NCBI GenBank assembly: GCA_026709625.1
Contig: JAPOSR010000006.1
Span: 39,011 to 103,010, forward strand
DNA length: 64,000 nucleotides
Direction: 5' to 3'
Source: Chloroflexota bacterium
Lineage (GTDB): Bacteria > Chloroflexota > Anaerolineae > Aggregatilineales > Phototrophicaceae
Under the pieces are notes generated by a model. The model was not told the origin of the DNA. It did no database searches and saw only the letters and a list, made by a program, of their open reading frames with translations. Of the stretch, positions 8,216-17,750 are shown one piece after another (the stretch's first letter is position 1; each line of letters starts with the position of its first letter). A program made the translations under genes and the position numbers.

Positions 8216-8987
8216 GCGCAGCCTTTCCACTGGCGAACACGATCAGGCGCTCGCTTTCGTCATCATACTGACCGCCCGCATGATCGCCATGCACAGCATC
8301 CACCTGGAAGCGGCAGTTGTCGAGCAGCAAACGCAACTCCGCCAAGAAGAAATAGCGCAATTCATGCGAAGCGATCAACCGGCGCAGGCGGCCGTCGCCA
8401 TCGATCTCGTCATAAATCCAGTCGACGCGCAGCAACTGCGCCGCCCGGTCAAGCCAACTGACCGATTGCAGCATGACCAGATGCCCACTGGCGGGGTCGA
8501 GAAAATTGCGTTCCCAGGTCAACGCGTCGCTGTTTTCGTCGGCATAGGCGGGCGCGGGATTGGGCAGGTCGATAAGCAGCGCGCCACCCGCAGCCAGGCA
8601 AGAGCGCAGGTTCGCCAGCAGCGCCAATTGTGATGCCTGCGACTTGAAGTGCATCAGCGCGTTGTAACTGAGCAGAATGAGGCTGAACTGGCGGTCAAAG
8701 ACGGCTGTTTGCGCGTCTGCCCGCACAAAAGACAGCCGCTCGCGCAAGTGTGGCTGGCTTTGAACTTTTTGCTCCAGCCGCTCCAGCATCCGCGGGTCCT
8801 TCTCTATGCCATGAATCGCGTGGCCTTCGTTCGCCAGGTGGATCAGCACCCGCCCCGTGCCACAGCCGACATCCAATATCGCGCCGGGACGCTCGCGCGC
8901 CAGACGGCTGAACAAGGCGAGGTCGTCGGTCTTGTCGCCGGTCTCGGCATCATAGAAACGCGCCACGGCTGTATAAAATGCGGACAC
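8208..8987 (-). CDS. Class I SAM-dependent methyltransferase
   Basis: This 259-residue protein has the SAM-binding motif I LDVGCGTGRVL at about residues 38-48. An acidic end of strand 2 (IEKDPRML), a motif near LLSYNALMHF and an LLIDLPNP strand follow, as in small-molecule methyltransferases of the UbiE/BioC group. The substrate is unknown. It is the upstream partner of the M20 peptidase with overlapping ends. A six-base-pair perfect hairpin (9010-9025) sits just ahead of its start. Confidence 0.85.
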   Translation of the reverse strand: MSAFYTAVARFYDAETGDKTDDLALFSRLARERPGAILDVGCGTGRVLIHLANEGHAIHGIEKDPRMLERLEQKVQSQPHLRERLSFVRADAQTAVFDRQFSLILLSYNALMHFKSQASQLALLANLRSCLAAGGALLIDLPNPAPAYADENSDALTWERNFLDPASGHLVMLQSVSWLDRAAQLLRVDWIYDEIDGDGRLRRLIASHELRYFFLAELRLLLDNCRFQVDAVHGDHAGGQYDDESERLIVFASGKAAHD

Positions 8988-9009
8988 CTGTTACCTCTTG
9001 GAATCACTC

Positions 9010-9025
9010 TGACACAAGCGTGTCA
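9010..9025. other. Perfect inverted repeat TGACAC-aagc-GTGTCA
   Basis: A six-base-pair perfect stem with a four-base loop sits between the nuclease stop (9043) and the methyltransferase start (8987). A T-tract follows only on the plus strand, opposite to transcription. It is therefore more likely an operator or a weak transcript end than a standard terminator for the restriction-modification pair. Confidence 0.3.
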
Positions 9026-9042
9026 TTTTCAAAGCGCCGCGG

Positions 9043-10137
9043 TTATTTTGATGATTTCTCGCGGTTGCAATTGCGGCAGAGCATCTGGCAATTGCCTTCG
9101 ACAGTCTTGCCTCCCTTAGACCAGGGCGTGATGTGGTCGGCTTCCATTTCGGCAAGGTCAAATTTGTTCTTGCAAACCGCGCAGATTCCATCTTGCTTTC
9201 GGTAGACTCTGCGCTTCATACGGGCGTCAAAGGCGCGGAGATTTAGATGTCTTTGATCCCGCGTGAGAATATATGGATATATGCCCGATTCGCGCTGCAC
9301 CTCTTCATCATCAAGCAAGTCTTCTACTTCGGCTTCAATCTCCACGGGGTCTTGCGGCTTGTCTTTGTAGGCGTTGTACAGGCTGCCCCAGTCCACGCCT
9401 TTCATTGATTTGCGATAGGTGGTAAAGGTCGATTCAATCCACTCGACTACCGAAAGAAAGTAATTCCAAAGCGGCTCAGCGTCATTCTTCTTATGATGCC
9501 TGCCCATATATTCGCGGATTCCTTCTTCATCATTTCTGCCGCTAGCCCACTTGATGACTGTTTCAAGGCACTTCTGCCGATTCACCTGTCCAAGCAAATA
9601 GCTGTTTTCAAGGTTGTCCGCGCCCTGCCTGGGCCGGCTGAAATATCGCTTGGCATCTGTAACCCAGGGTCCAGCATAAACCGCATTGCGCAATTCTTGC
9701 TTCTCTTGCACGACTCCAGCAATGTTAATCGTCTCGAACCAGTCCAGCCTTTCGCTATCCGTGCCGACACACAGATAGACTTGAAGCCCATAGTCGAGAA
9801 TCTGTTTCTGCTTGTCTTTTGGCTGATTTTGAAAATACAGCCCATTAAAGGCAAAAACTCGCGTTATATACTGCGCTATTGAGATGGTGCGCTGCTGTCC
9901 ATCGATAATCTCATAAGTCCCATCGTCGCGGACTGACCAGTACATGACATTGAGCGGGAAGCCTTGCGTGACGGTATCAATGACTTTCTTGCGCTGTTTA
10001 TTGTCATAGACAAAGGCGCGCTGATATGGTGGGCGAATATCAAGCTTGCCCCCATAACCGACTACGCCATCAGCCCCATCGTCATAGTATCCCTCAACAA
10101 GGTCGCGGATGGAGATTTCGCGCAGTTCAATTTTCAT
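9043..10137 (-). CDS. DUF262-HNH endonuclease, likely restriction partner of the EcoRI-type methylase
   Basis: This 364-residue protein has two modules. Residues about 30-120 form a DUF262 (ParB/Srx-like NTPase-type) domain, with PPYQRAFVY and the diagnostic IDGQQRTIS. The C-terminus, from about 315, is an HNH nuclease with CAVCKNKF, ADHITPWSKGG (catalytic His) and CRNCNREK zinc knuckles. The same architecture occurs in GmrSD-type modification-dependent enzymes and in many uncharacterised defence loci. Its ATG overlaps the methylase TGA (ATGA, 10134-10137), so the pair is translationally coupled. Together they look like a restriction-modification unit in which the nuclease is unlike classical EcoRI. 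The locus is visibly AT-richer than its surroundings, suggesting transfer. Confidence 0.85.
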   Translation of the reverse strand: MKIELREISIRDLVEGYYDDGADGVVGYGGKLDIRPPYQRAFVYDNKQRKKVIDTVTQGFPLNVMYWSVRDDGTYEIIDGQQRTISIAQYITRVFAFNGLYFQNQPKDKQKQILDYGLQVYLCVGTDSERLDWFETINIAGVVQEKQELRNAVYAGPWVTDAKRYFSRPRQGADNLENSYLLGQVNRQKCLETVIKWASGRNDEEGIREYMGRHHKKNDAEPLWNYFLSVVEWIESTFTTYRKSMKGVDWGSLYNAYKDKPQDPVEIEAEVEDLLDDEEVQRESGIYPYILTRDQRHLNLRAFDARMKRRVYRKQDGICAVCKNKFDLAEMEADHITPWSKGGKTVEGNCQMLCRNCNREKSSK

Positions 10138-11258
10138 GGCTGAAGCCTCTTGTTGCGAATAAATATCCTGCTATAGGCGGATTGGATCATTCGCCCTTCT
10201 TTGTTGACAAAATAATTTTTCCGCCCGTCATTGCCAACCAGATTCGCATTTTCATTTGTTTTGTTGCCGGACGAGCCAGTTTTTGTGCCATCTTGTCGAA
10301 CCTCCCAGTAATCGTTGTATTTTCTCGTGTCGGGAAAGTCGTCATGGCAACCTCTTTGAGTCGATCCAATAATCTCAAACTGCTCAGGGTTGTGCTTGTC
10401 CAAGAAAGTTATCGGAACACCCATTGCGCCAGAATAATCTCTTGGGATGTCTTTGGTCTTGGAAACCTCTATCGCATCATAATTGTCGTACTTTGGATAT
10501 TTCTCTGGAGAATATCGCTTAGTTAGAATCAGGTTCTCGTGACGCTTTTTGTGGTCAAGGTTTGTGAACCAAATACTCTGCGACCTGCCTTTCACGACCC
10601 CATCCACAATTTTGTAGGCGCTGCCCTCTTTCTTGGTCTCCTGCAATTCCTGCGCATAATCTGCGGGCAAATCAAATAGCAAATCTCTGCTCATCGGGGT
10701 AACGCCAACCCACAACTTGTTTTCCTTTATCAATGGAAAGATCTCCTTGTAGGTTATGGCATTCTTGTTGCCGATAATCAGAAATTTCTTGTCACATTCG
10801 ATCAACTGCGCGACATACTCCCGAAACAGCGAAAACGGCGGATTCGTCACCACGATGTCGGCTTGCTTCAACAGCTCGATACATTCGGCGCTACGAAAAT
10901 CACCGTTGCCCTCTAAATGGCGCACGCCAATGTCTTCGATGTTTGGCACGCCAGTTTCATTGTACGTACCGTCGTATTCTAACCAGATGGCTCGTTCAGA
11001 ATCATTTTGACTGAACATGTCCGCTTGTTGATTCTTGTAGCAGGTTGCAATCAGTTTTTTGAGGCCGAGAGGTTCAAATTGCAATGAGAAGTAGCGAAAG
11101 AAATTACTGACTCTGGGATCATCGCAGTTGCAGTAGACAACTTTATCTCGGAAGTGATGCCAATAATGATAAAGTTCATTTTCGATATCCGACAGCTGTG
11201 TATAGAACTCGTCTTTCTTGTTGGACTTCGCTTTGTGCAGATTCCGATTCGCCGCCAT
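10134..11258 (-). CDS. EcoRI-family adenine-specific DNA methyltransferase
   Basis: This 374-residue protein resembles M.EcoRI-type adenine methylases over its whole length. It starts with the family-like KKDEFYTQLSDIE segment, carries the catalytic motif IV TNPPFSLF near residue 140 (DPPF-type, N6-adenine) and has NKLWVGVTPMSRDL farther on. It should methylate an adenine in the recognition site of the partner nuclease, protecting host DNA. It is the first gene of the pair and overlaps the nuclease start. Composition is low in GC: 10201-10260 has 22 G or C of 60, unlike the flanking genes. The target site cannot be predicted from sequence. Confidence 0.88.
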   Translation of the reverse strand: MAANRNLHKAKSNKKDEFYTQLSDIENELYHYWHHFRDKVVYCNCDDPRVSNFFRYFSLQFEPLGLKKLIATCYKNQQADMFSQNDSERAIWLEYDGTYNETGVPNIEDIGVRHLEGNGDFRSAECIELLKQADIVVTNPPFSLFREYVAQLIECDKKFLIIGNKNAITYKEIFPLIKENKLWVGVTPMSRDLLFDLPADYAQELQETKKEGSAYKIVDGVVKGRSQSIWFTNLDHKKRHENLILTKRYSPEKYPKYDNYDAIEVSKTKDIPRDYSGAMGVPITFLDKHNPEQFEIIGSTQRGCHDDFPDTRKYNDYWEVRQDGTKTGSSGNKTNENANLVGNDGRKNYFVNKEGRMIQSAYSRIFIRNKRLQP

Positions 11259-11295
11259 AACTGCTCCGCTCCTGGATACTAAACGACGCGATTCT

Positions 11296-11480
11296 CCGGG
11301 AGTGGTGAATGTATGGATATGGTAGCCAAGCCTCCCATCCCCCGTCCCCTTGCCCCCAGAACGAGGGAAGGGGAGTTTTCCCAGCGCTTGCGCAGCATGG
11401 CAGCTCCTCCCTCATTGTTGGGGGAGGGGTTTGGGGTGGGGGGCAAAGCAACGCGCATCCACAAAAATCGCCACTCCCGA
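11296..11480 (+). repeat. Intergenic repeat family, copy C (most complete)
   Basis: About 185 bases bounded by inverted ends: CCGGGAGTGGTG at 11296-11307 and CGCCACTCCCGA at 11469-11480. Inside are CCCTTGCCCCCAGAACGAGG, GCGCTTGCGCAGCATGGCAG, a G-rich block and CAAAGCAACGCGCATCCA. It lies between the restriction-modification pair and the thiolase gene and is the reference copy for the family. Confidence 0.85.
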
Positions 11481-11486
11481 TTCTCC

Positions 11487-12671
<1,185 letters not shown>

Positions 12672-12800
12672 GGGTGGGGTCCTTTCTCGGGCAGTTCCGG
12701 CAATTCGCGCCCTGTTCGCAACCTGCCACAGCTCGCAGGGTTTGCACAGCCTGCCGCCCGTTTTGCTGGACAGAGATACGGGCGAGTTGGCAAAAACGCG

Positions 12801-15182
12801 CTAATTCCGCAGCGGCTTGTTTGTCTGCAGCATGTGCATGATGCGCGCCTGTGTCTTCGCTTGCATGATGAGCTGCAAAAACGCCTCGCGTTCCAGATCA
12901 AGCAGGTATGACTGGCTGACCCACTGCGCTTCCGCCAAGCTCGCGCCGCTCAAAATATGCGCCAGTTTGCGAGCGATGAAGGCATCATACTCGCTGGCAT
13001 AGCCCGCTTCTTGGAAGCCAGCCACCGCCAGCAGCAAAGCGGCATGGGCATCGCGCCCGGCGGCATAGACAGGCTCGGGCTGGCGCTGCTCATAGACTTC
13101 GCTCAATGCCAGCGCCAGCGCTTTCGCCTCGCCCAGCAAATGCGCGCGATTCATCACTATCTTGTCATGCTCGTTCAAAAAGCCCAGCGCCTTGGCTTCT
13201 TTGGCGCTGCCGCTGACTTTGGCTGTGGCGATTGTCTCAAACACGGTTTGCAAGCCGGCCAACGCGCTTTCCGCGCCGGTTCGCGCCAGCGGGTTGACCA
13301 CCCGCCGCAGCAGTTCTTTGCAGCCGCCGCCAGCCGGCACCAAGCCGACGCCAACTTCCACCAAACCCATATACAGCTCGGCATGGGCGACTACGGCTGT
13401 GCCCGCCATGACCAGCTCTGCCCCGCCACCCAGCGCCATATTGTGCGCGGCGACCACCACCGGCTTTTCGGCGTAACGCAGGGCTTGTGTCAAATCCTGC
13501 AAGTCGACCAGCGCCTTTTCAACGCCGGCCAAGCCGTCGGCGAGGGCGCTGGGGTCGAGGTCTGCGCCAACCGAGAATCGTTCGCCGTCATTGCCGATGA
13601 CCAGCGCCTTGTACCTGTCATCCGCCAGCAGCTCCAGGCCGCGCCAGCCGCTGGCGATCAATCCTGGCGTGATGCTGTTGCGCCTGGTTTGAAATGCCCA
13701 AAGCAGCGCGCCATCGCCCATATCGAACAAACTGCCATGGTCGTTGCCATAGACTTCTGCCGCGCCCAGCGCCGCGACAGTGATTTCGCGCCGATCTTTC
13801 TCCAGCGGCACATAGACTGCGCGCTGCGGACAGTAGCAGCTCGTGATATTGCCGCCAGCATCACGCGCATAGAAAGTCGCGTTGCCGTCCGCCAGCATAG
13901 TTTTGACCCAGTTGGCGACCGGGTAGCCATCGGCTTCGAAGCGGGCGACAGTCTCGGCCACGCCGATGGCATCCCATATCTCGAAAGGACCCATCTGGTG
14001 ATTGAAACCCCACTTGTGGGCGTTATCGACATGGATGATGCTGTTGGTGATTTCGGGAACGCGCTGGGACGCGTAAGCCAGCAGGAATCCGTGCAAGTGA
14101 TACAGAAAGCGTCCGCCGCGGTCGTCGGCATGCAGCAGCAGGCGGATGCGCTCGCCCAGCGGCTCGACCGCGCGCAGTTGCGTCACGCTGTCGAAGCGCG
14201 GTTGGCTGGGCGGCTCATATTCCAAAGTATTCAGGTTGAGCGCCCACAGCGTTTTCGCGCCGCCTTCGCGCCGCATGTGATAAAAACCGCGGCCGGTTTT
14301 GCGGCCCAGCCAGCGTCGTTCCAGCAGCGCGTCAGAAAGCGCCGTATTGCCAGGGTGCGTCAGCAATTCGCGGGCCGGGTCATCAGGGATGGCGGGGTGC
14401 AGGTTGCGAGCGACGCCCACAGCGATGTCAAAGCCGACCAGATCATTCAGGTTGAACGTGGCGGTCTTTGGGCGGCCAATAAGCGGGCCAGTCAGCAGAT
14501 CGACCTCTTCGACGCTATAGGCATGATCCAGCGCATAATTGATAATTTGCATGCCCGACATAGACATGAAGCGATTGCCAATGAAATTGGGGCTATCGTT
14601 GCAAAGCGCCGTGCCTTTGCCCAGCACCTCGCTGCCAAAGCGCAGCATAAAGGCGACGATTTCTGGGTCAGTCTCGGCGTGGGGGATGATCTCCAGCAAG
14701 CGCAGATAACGCGGTGGATTGAAGAAGTGCGTGCCCAGAAAACGCCGCGCAAATCCAACTGGCAGCCCGGCGGCAATGCTGCCGATGGGCAAGCCAGAAG
14801 TATTGCTGCTGATGATGGCGTCTGCGCTGACGACATCCACCAAACGCGCGAACAAAGCTCGCTTGACAGCCAGGTCCTCGACCACCGCTTCAATCACCCA
14901 GTCGGCATGAGCGGCTTGCTCCAGATCATCATCAATGTTGCCGATGCGGATGTTGTCGAGGTCGGACGGGCTGTAGAACTGTGGCGGGCGCGCCCTGCGC
15001 AAAGCCTTGAGGTTGGCGGCGACGATCGCATTGCGGGTGGCGCTGCCGTCGGCCGGGGCGCTGTCACGCGGCGGGATATCCAGCAGCAGCGTTTTGATGC
15101 CACAGCCAGCCAACAGCGCCGCGATGCCGCCGCCCATGGCGCCGCTGCCGATGACCACAGCCGTCTTGATTTTATCGGTCAT
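12801..15182 (-). CDS. fadN: 3-hydroxyacyl-CoA dehydrogenase / enoyl-CoA hydratase (FadN type)
   Basis: This 793-residue fusion has the dehydrogenase first and the crotonase domain last, the reverse of E. coli FadB and as in B. subtilis FadN. The N-terminal NAD site is VIGSGAMGGGIA, followed by WVIEAVVEDLAVK and FFNPPRYLRLLE, typical of 3-hydroxyacyl-CoA dehydrogenases. The crotonase oxyanion region is AAHNMALGGGAELVMAG, with VGLVPAGGG after it. It hydrates enoyl-CoA and oxidises the 3-hydroxy product. I chose ATG 15182 (MTDKIKTAVVIG) rather than 15212, because the extra ten residues precede the Rossmann strand without conservation. Thiolase follows in the same direction. Confidence 0.92.
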   Translation of the reverse strand: MTDKIKTAVVIGSGAMGGGIAALLAGCGIKTLLLDIPPRDSAPADGSATRNAIVAANLKALRRARPPQFYSPSDLDNIRIGNIDDDLEQAAHADWVIEAVVEDLAVKRALFARLVDVVSADAIISSNTSGLPIGSIAAGLPVGFARRFLGTHFFNPPRYLRLLEIIPHAETDPEIVAFMLRFGSEVLGKGTALCNDSPNFIGNRFMSMSGMQIINYALDHAYSVEEVDLLTGPLIGRPKTATFNLNDLVGFDIAVGVARNLHPAIPDDPARELLTHPGNTALSDALLERRWLGRKTGRGFYHMRREGGAKTLWALNLNTLEYEPPSQPRFDSVTQLRAVEPLGERIRLLLHADDRGGRFLYHLHGFLLAYASQRVPEITNSIIHVDNAHKWGFNHQMGPFEIWDAIGVAETVARFEADGYPVANWVKTMLADGNATFYARDAGGNITSCYCPQRAVYVPLEKDRREITVAALGAAEVYGNDHGSLFDMGDGALLWAFQTRRNSITPGLIASGWRGLELLADDRYKALVIGNDGERFSVGADLDPSALADGLAGVEKALVDLQDLTQALRYAEKPVVVAAHNMALGGGAELVMAGTAVVAHAELYMGLVEVGVGLVPAGGGCKELLRRVVNPLARTGAESALAGLQTVFETIATAKVSGSAKEAKALGFLNEHDKIVMNRAHLLGEAKALALALSEVYEQRQPEPVYAAGRDAHAALLLAVAGFQEAGYASEYDAFIARKLAHILSGASLAEAQWVSQSYLLDLEREAFLQLIMQAKTQARIMHMLQTNKPLRN

Positions 15183-15240
15183 CTGTCGCTTCGCCTTTCG
15201 CCATTGCCGCAATCATTTGTCTCGGTAGATGTCAGTTCGT

Positions 15241-15378
15241 CATGCGAATACAGCCCCCTATCGCCCAGTCCCTTGCCCCAGAACGAGGGAAGGGGAGTTT
15301 TCCCCGCGCTTCCGCAGCATGTCAGCCCCTCTGGTATTTTGCGCCGCGCAGACACAGGCGGTCGGATAGGGGGATGGG
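15241..15378 (+). repeat. Intergenic repeat family, copy D (degraded)
   Basis: It retains CCCTTGCCCCAGAACGAGGG, AAGGGGAGTTTTCCCCGCGC and TTCCGCAGCATG, then CAGCCCCTC. It loses the rest of the right half, which is replaced by an unrelated stretch, and has no clear terminal CGGGAGTGG. It occupies the gap between the SDR stop and the FadN start. Confidence 0.7.
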
Positions 15379-15381
15379 CAT

Positions 15382-16092
15382 TCACCAAGGCAATTCGCTG
15401 CTGTCATATTGATAGAACTTGCCCTTGTCATCAGGGGTCAATCCGCCGATCAACGCGCGCAGACCACTGCCCGATACCTCTGGATCGAGCGCGGCATTCG
15501 CGCCGCCCATATCGGTGCGCACCCAGCCAGGGTTGACTGTGACGGTCGTGATTCCGCCCATCGCCTCGTCAAATGCCAGCACGCGCGCCGCCATGTTCAT
15601 CGCCGCTTTGCTCATGCGATAGGCATAGGAATCGCCACGCGCCCGCTGCATAGAGCCCATGCCCGATGAAATCATGACCACCCGCGGATTGTCGCCGGCA
15701 CCCAGCAGCGCCCGGCAGGCCTGCGTCACGATTAGCGCGCCCACAGCGTTGGTGGTGATGACCTCGCTGACATCGGCGGCGAACAAATTGCCCATGCGAC
15801 TCGATTGATGCGCGCCTCTGGGGTTGATGCCGGCGTTGTTGATGAGGATGTCCAGCGCGCCGGCTCGGGCGGCGATTCGCTCGGTCGCGGCGGTTATGGA
15901 CTGCGCATCGTTGACATCCAGCTGCGTGATAACGAGCCGGTCGCCCGCCTGCTCCGCCAGCTCATTCAAGGCTGCGGCGTCTGCGGGCTTGCGACAGCCA
16001 GCGAAGACCAGCGCATCGCCAGCGGCGGCATATTGCCTTGCCAGCTCAAAGCCGATGCCGCGATTCGCGCCTGTGATGAAGATTCTTGGCAT
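15382..16092 (-). CDS. Short-chain dehydrogenase/reductase (SDR)
   Basis: This 236-residue classical SDR has the glycine-rich cofactor loop TGANRGIGF near its start, NNAGINPRG, the catalytic Ser in ISSGMGSMQ and the YRMSK (YxxxK) catalytic pair. It resembles the C-factor/YciK-like group of unknown substrate. I chose the ATG at 16092 (MPRIFITGANRG). The upstream in-frame start at 16176 adds 28 residues with no SDR character. It is divergent from the serine-biosynthesis operon and shares direction with FadN. Confidence 0.85.
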   Translation of the reverse strand: MPRIFITGANRGIGFELARQYAAAGDALVFAGCRKPADAAALNELAEQAGDRLVITQLDVNDAQSITAATERIAARAGALDILINNAGINPRGAHQSSRMGNLFAADVSEVITTNAVGALIVTQACRALLGAGDNPRVVMISSGMGSMQRARGDSYAYRMSKAAMNMAARVLAFDEAMGGITTVTVNPGWVRTDMGGANAALDPEVSGSGLRALIGGLTPDDKGKFYQYDSSELPW

Positions 16093-16192
16093 GATTGCAA
16101 CCCTCCTCTGCTGCGGAATTGACGCGCATGATAGTGGAAGCGGGCGCTGCATTCCAGCCCAAGCGCGCAATACCATTTCGCGCGGCGGGCAC

Positions 16193-16198
16193 TATACT
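16193..16198 (+). promoter_or_regulatory. Putative -10 box of the serine-biosynthesis operon
   Basis: TATACT lies 33 bases before the first start codon in the divergent spacer with the SDR gene. No good -35 box lies at 17 bases. The motif matches the -10 boxes seen ahead of the HNH and uvrC genes. Confidence 0.3.
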
Positions 16199-16230
16199 AC
16201 GGCTCAGCGACTGGCGAGGGACCGGACACG

Positions 16231-17082
16231 ATGCGCGAGACATGGCGCGGCTGCGATTTGATCTTTTTCGATTGCGACAGCACGTTGTCCAAGATCGAAG
16301 GCATAGACGAACTGGCGCGGCTGAAAGGCAAGGCGGCGCGGGTCGGCTTGCTGACCAACAAAGCGATGGATGGCGAGCTCGACCTGGCGGATGTCTATGG
16401 CAAGCGCCTGCAAGCCATCCGACCCACCCGCGCGCAGCTCAAAGCCATCGAAGCACGTTATTGGGAAGCGCTGGTCGACGATGCGCCAGCCGTCATCGCG
16501 GCGCTGCACAACCTTGGCAAGCGAGTCTACATCATCAGTGGCGGGCTGACCGACGCCGTGCGCGGATTTGGCCGGCGGCTGGGCGTCCCGCCCGAGCAGA
16601 TCCGCGCGGTCGAACTGGAATACAACGAATTGTCTGGCGACTGGTGGCGCTATCACGAGCCGGGCGCTCAGCAAGCCAAGACCTACCTGGCTTATGACCG
16701 AGGCCCGCTGACTATTTCCGATGGCAAGGCGCGCATCATCGCCGAATTGGCGAGCGGACAGACCGGGCGGCGGATGATGATTGGCGATGGATCATCCGAC
16801 CTGGCAGCCAGCGGCGCGGTGGATGTCTTTGTGGGCTTTGGCGGCGTGGTGACGCGCGAACGGGTCCAGACCGAGTCAGAGCTATTCTTGCGGTCAAAGT
16901 CACTCGCGGCGGTGCTGGCATTGGCGGGCGGCTGGCGTGGTTGGCGCATGACGCAAGGGGGGCGCTTCGAAGCGGTTTATCGCAAGGGCATAACGCAGGC
17001 GCGGGATGCGGGCTTGCTGCGCTTCCGCGATGAGCGCCGGCGCGAGCAATTCATCCATGAATTTAAGGACTTCAGCTGCTGA
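16231..17082 (+). CDS. serB: HAD-family phosphoserine phosphatase-like enzyme with C-terminal extension
   Basis: This 283-residue HAD enzyme has the nucleophile motif I FFDCDSTLS (residues about 12-20), motif II IISGG and motif IV IGDGSSDLAA, as in SerB. The last 55 or so residues after the HAD fold (YRKGITQARDAGLL and onward) are an extra helical tail not present in canonical SerB. SerB removes phosphate from phosphoserine, the last step of serine synthesis. Co-location with serA two genes downstream, with TGATG overlap to the next gene, supports that role. The cap domain is small. Related sugar-phosphate or homoserine phosphatases remain possible. Confidence 0.78.
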   Translation: MRETWRGCDLIFFDCDSTLSKIEGIDELARLKGKAARVGLLTNKAMDGELDLADVYGKRLQAIRPTRAQLKAIEARYWEALVDDAPAVIAALHNLGKRVYIISGGLTDAVRGFGRRLGVPPEQIRAVELEYNELSGDWWRYHEPGAQQAKTYLAYDRGPLTISDGKARIIAELASGQTGRRMMIGDGSSDLAASGAVDVFVGFGGVVTRERVQTESELFLRSKSLAAVLALAGGWRGWRMTQGGRFEAVYRKGITQARDAGLLRFRDERRREQFIHEFKDFSC

Positions 17083-17750
17083 TGAGATTCGAAGCGATCT
17101 TGTTCGATATGGACGGCTTGCTGGTCGACTCTGAGCCAGTCTGGCACGAGGTCGAAACCGAGCTGATCGAGGCTTGCGGTTATCGCTATGCCGAAGAAGT
17201 GCGCGAACTGGGCGTCGGCTTGCGCGTGGACGAGTTCGCGGCTGTCTTGCAGGCGCATTATCCGAAACTCGGCGACTCGCCCGCGGCCATCGAACACGCC
17301 ATCACCGAGCGCATGCTGCAACTGCCCGCAGAGCGGATCCAAGCGCGCCCAGGCGCAGAAGCCATCATCCGCTATGCTGTCGACAAAGACCTTCCACGCG
17401 CCATAGCCTCAAGCTCGTCGCAGGTCATCATCGAGCATTTTGTGGGCATGTTGGGCTGGGACGCGTGGCTCCCGCGGCGTTATTCCGCAGAATATGTGCC
17501 CCGCGGCAAACCAGCGCCGGATATCTACCTGCGCGCGGCTGGGCAGCTGGGCATCCGTCCAGAGCGCTGCCTGGCGCTGGAAGACAGCCGGGCTGGCACG
17601 ATGGCGGCTATGGCAGCCGGCATGACCTGTTTCACCGTGCCCGACCTGTCGCATTCGACTCTGGACGACTTCGCTCATCTGAACCCGCATGTATTTCGCA
17701 GCCTGAACGAAGCGCTGAATGAAATGATCGACAAGCGACTCTTCGCATGA
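17082..17750 (+). CDS. HAD-family sugar-phosphatase-like hydrolase
   Basis: This 222-residue HAD subfamily IA protein has FDMDGLLVDSEP at the N-terminus, IASSSSQVIIEH for motif II, GKPAPDIYL for motif III and LALEDSRAGTMAA for motif IV. It resembles the HxpB/YniC sugar-phosphate phosphatase and beta-phosphoglucomutase branch. Substrates are usually hexose or 2-deoxyhexose phosphates. It overlaps both neighbours by four bases or fewer, between the SerB-like enzyme and SerA, so co-translation is certain. The reason for its place in a serine operon is unclear. It may be a house-cleaning phosphatase. Confidence 0.85.
   Translation: MRFEAILFDMDGLLVDSEPVWHEVETELIEACGYRYAEEVRELGVGLRVDEFAAVLQAHYPKLGDSPAAIEHAITERMLQLPAERIQARPGAEAIIRYAVDKDLPRAIASSSSQVIIEHFVGMLGWDAWLPRRYSAEYVPRGKPAPDIYLRAAGQLGIRPERCLALEDSRAGTMAAMAAGMTCFTVPDLSHSTLDDFAHLNPHVFRSLNEALNEMIDKRLFA

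Noticed and set aside
12957..15536. 859-residue plus-strand ORF opposite fadN
   Set aside because: Low-complexity, Arg/Gln/His-rich translation with no domains, exactly antisense to a well-conserved enzyme. Shadow frame.
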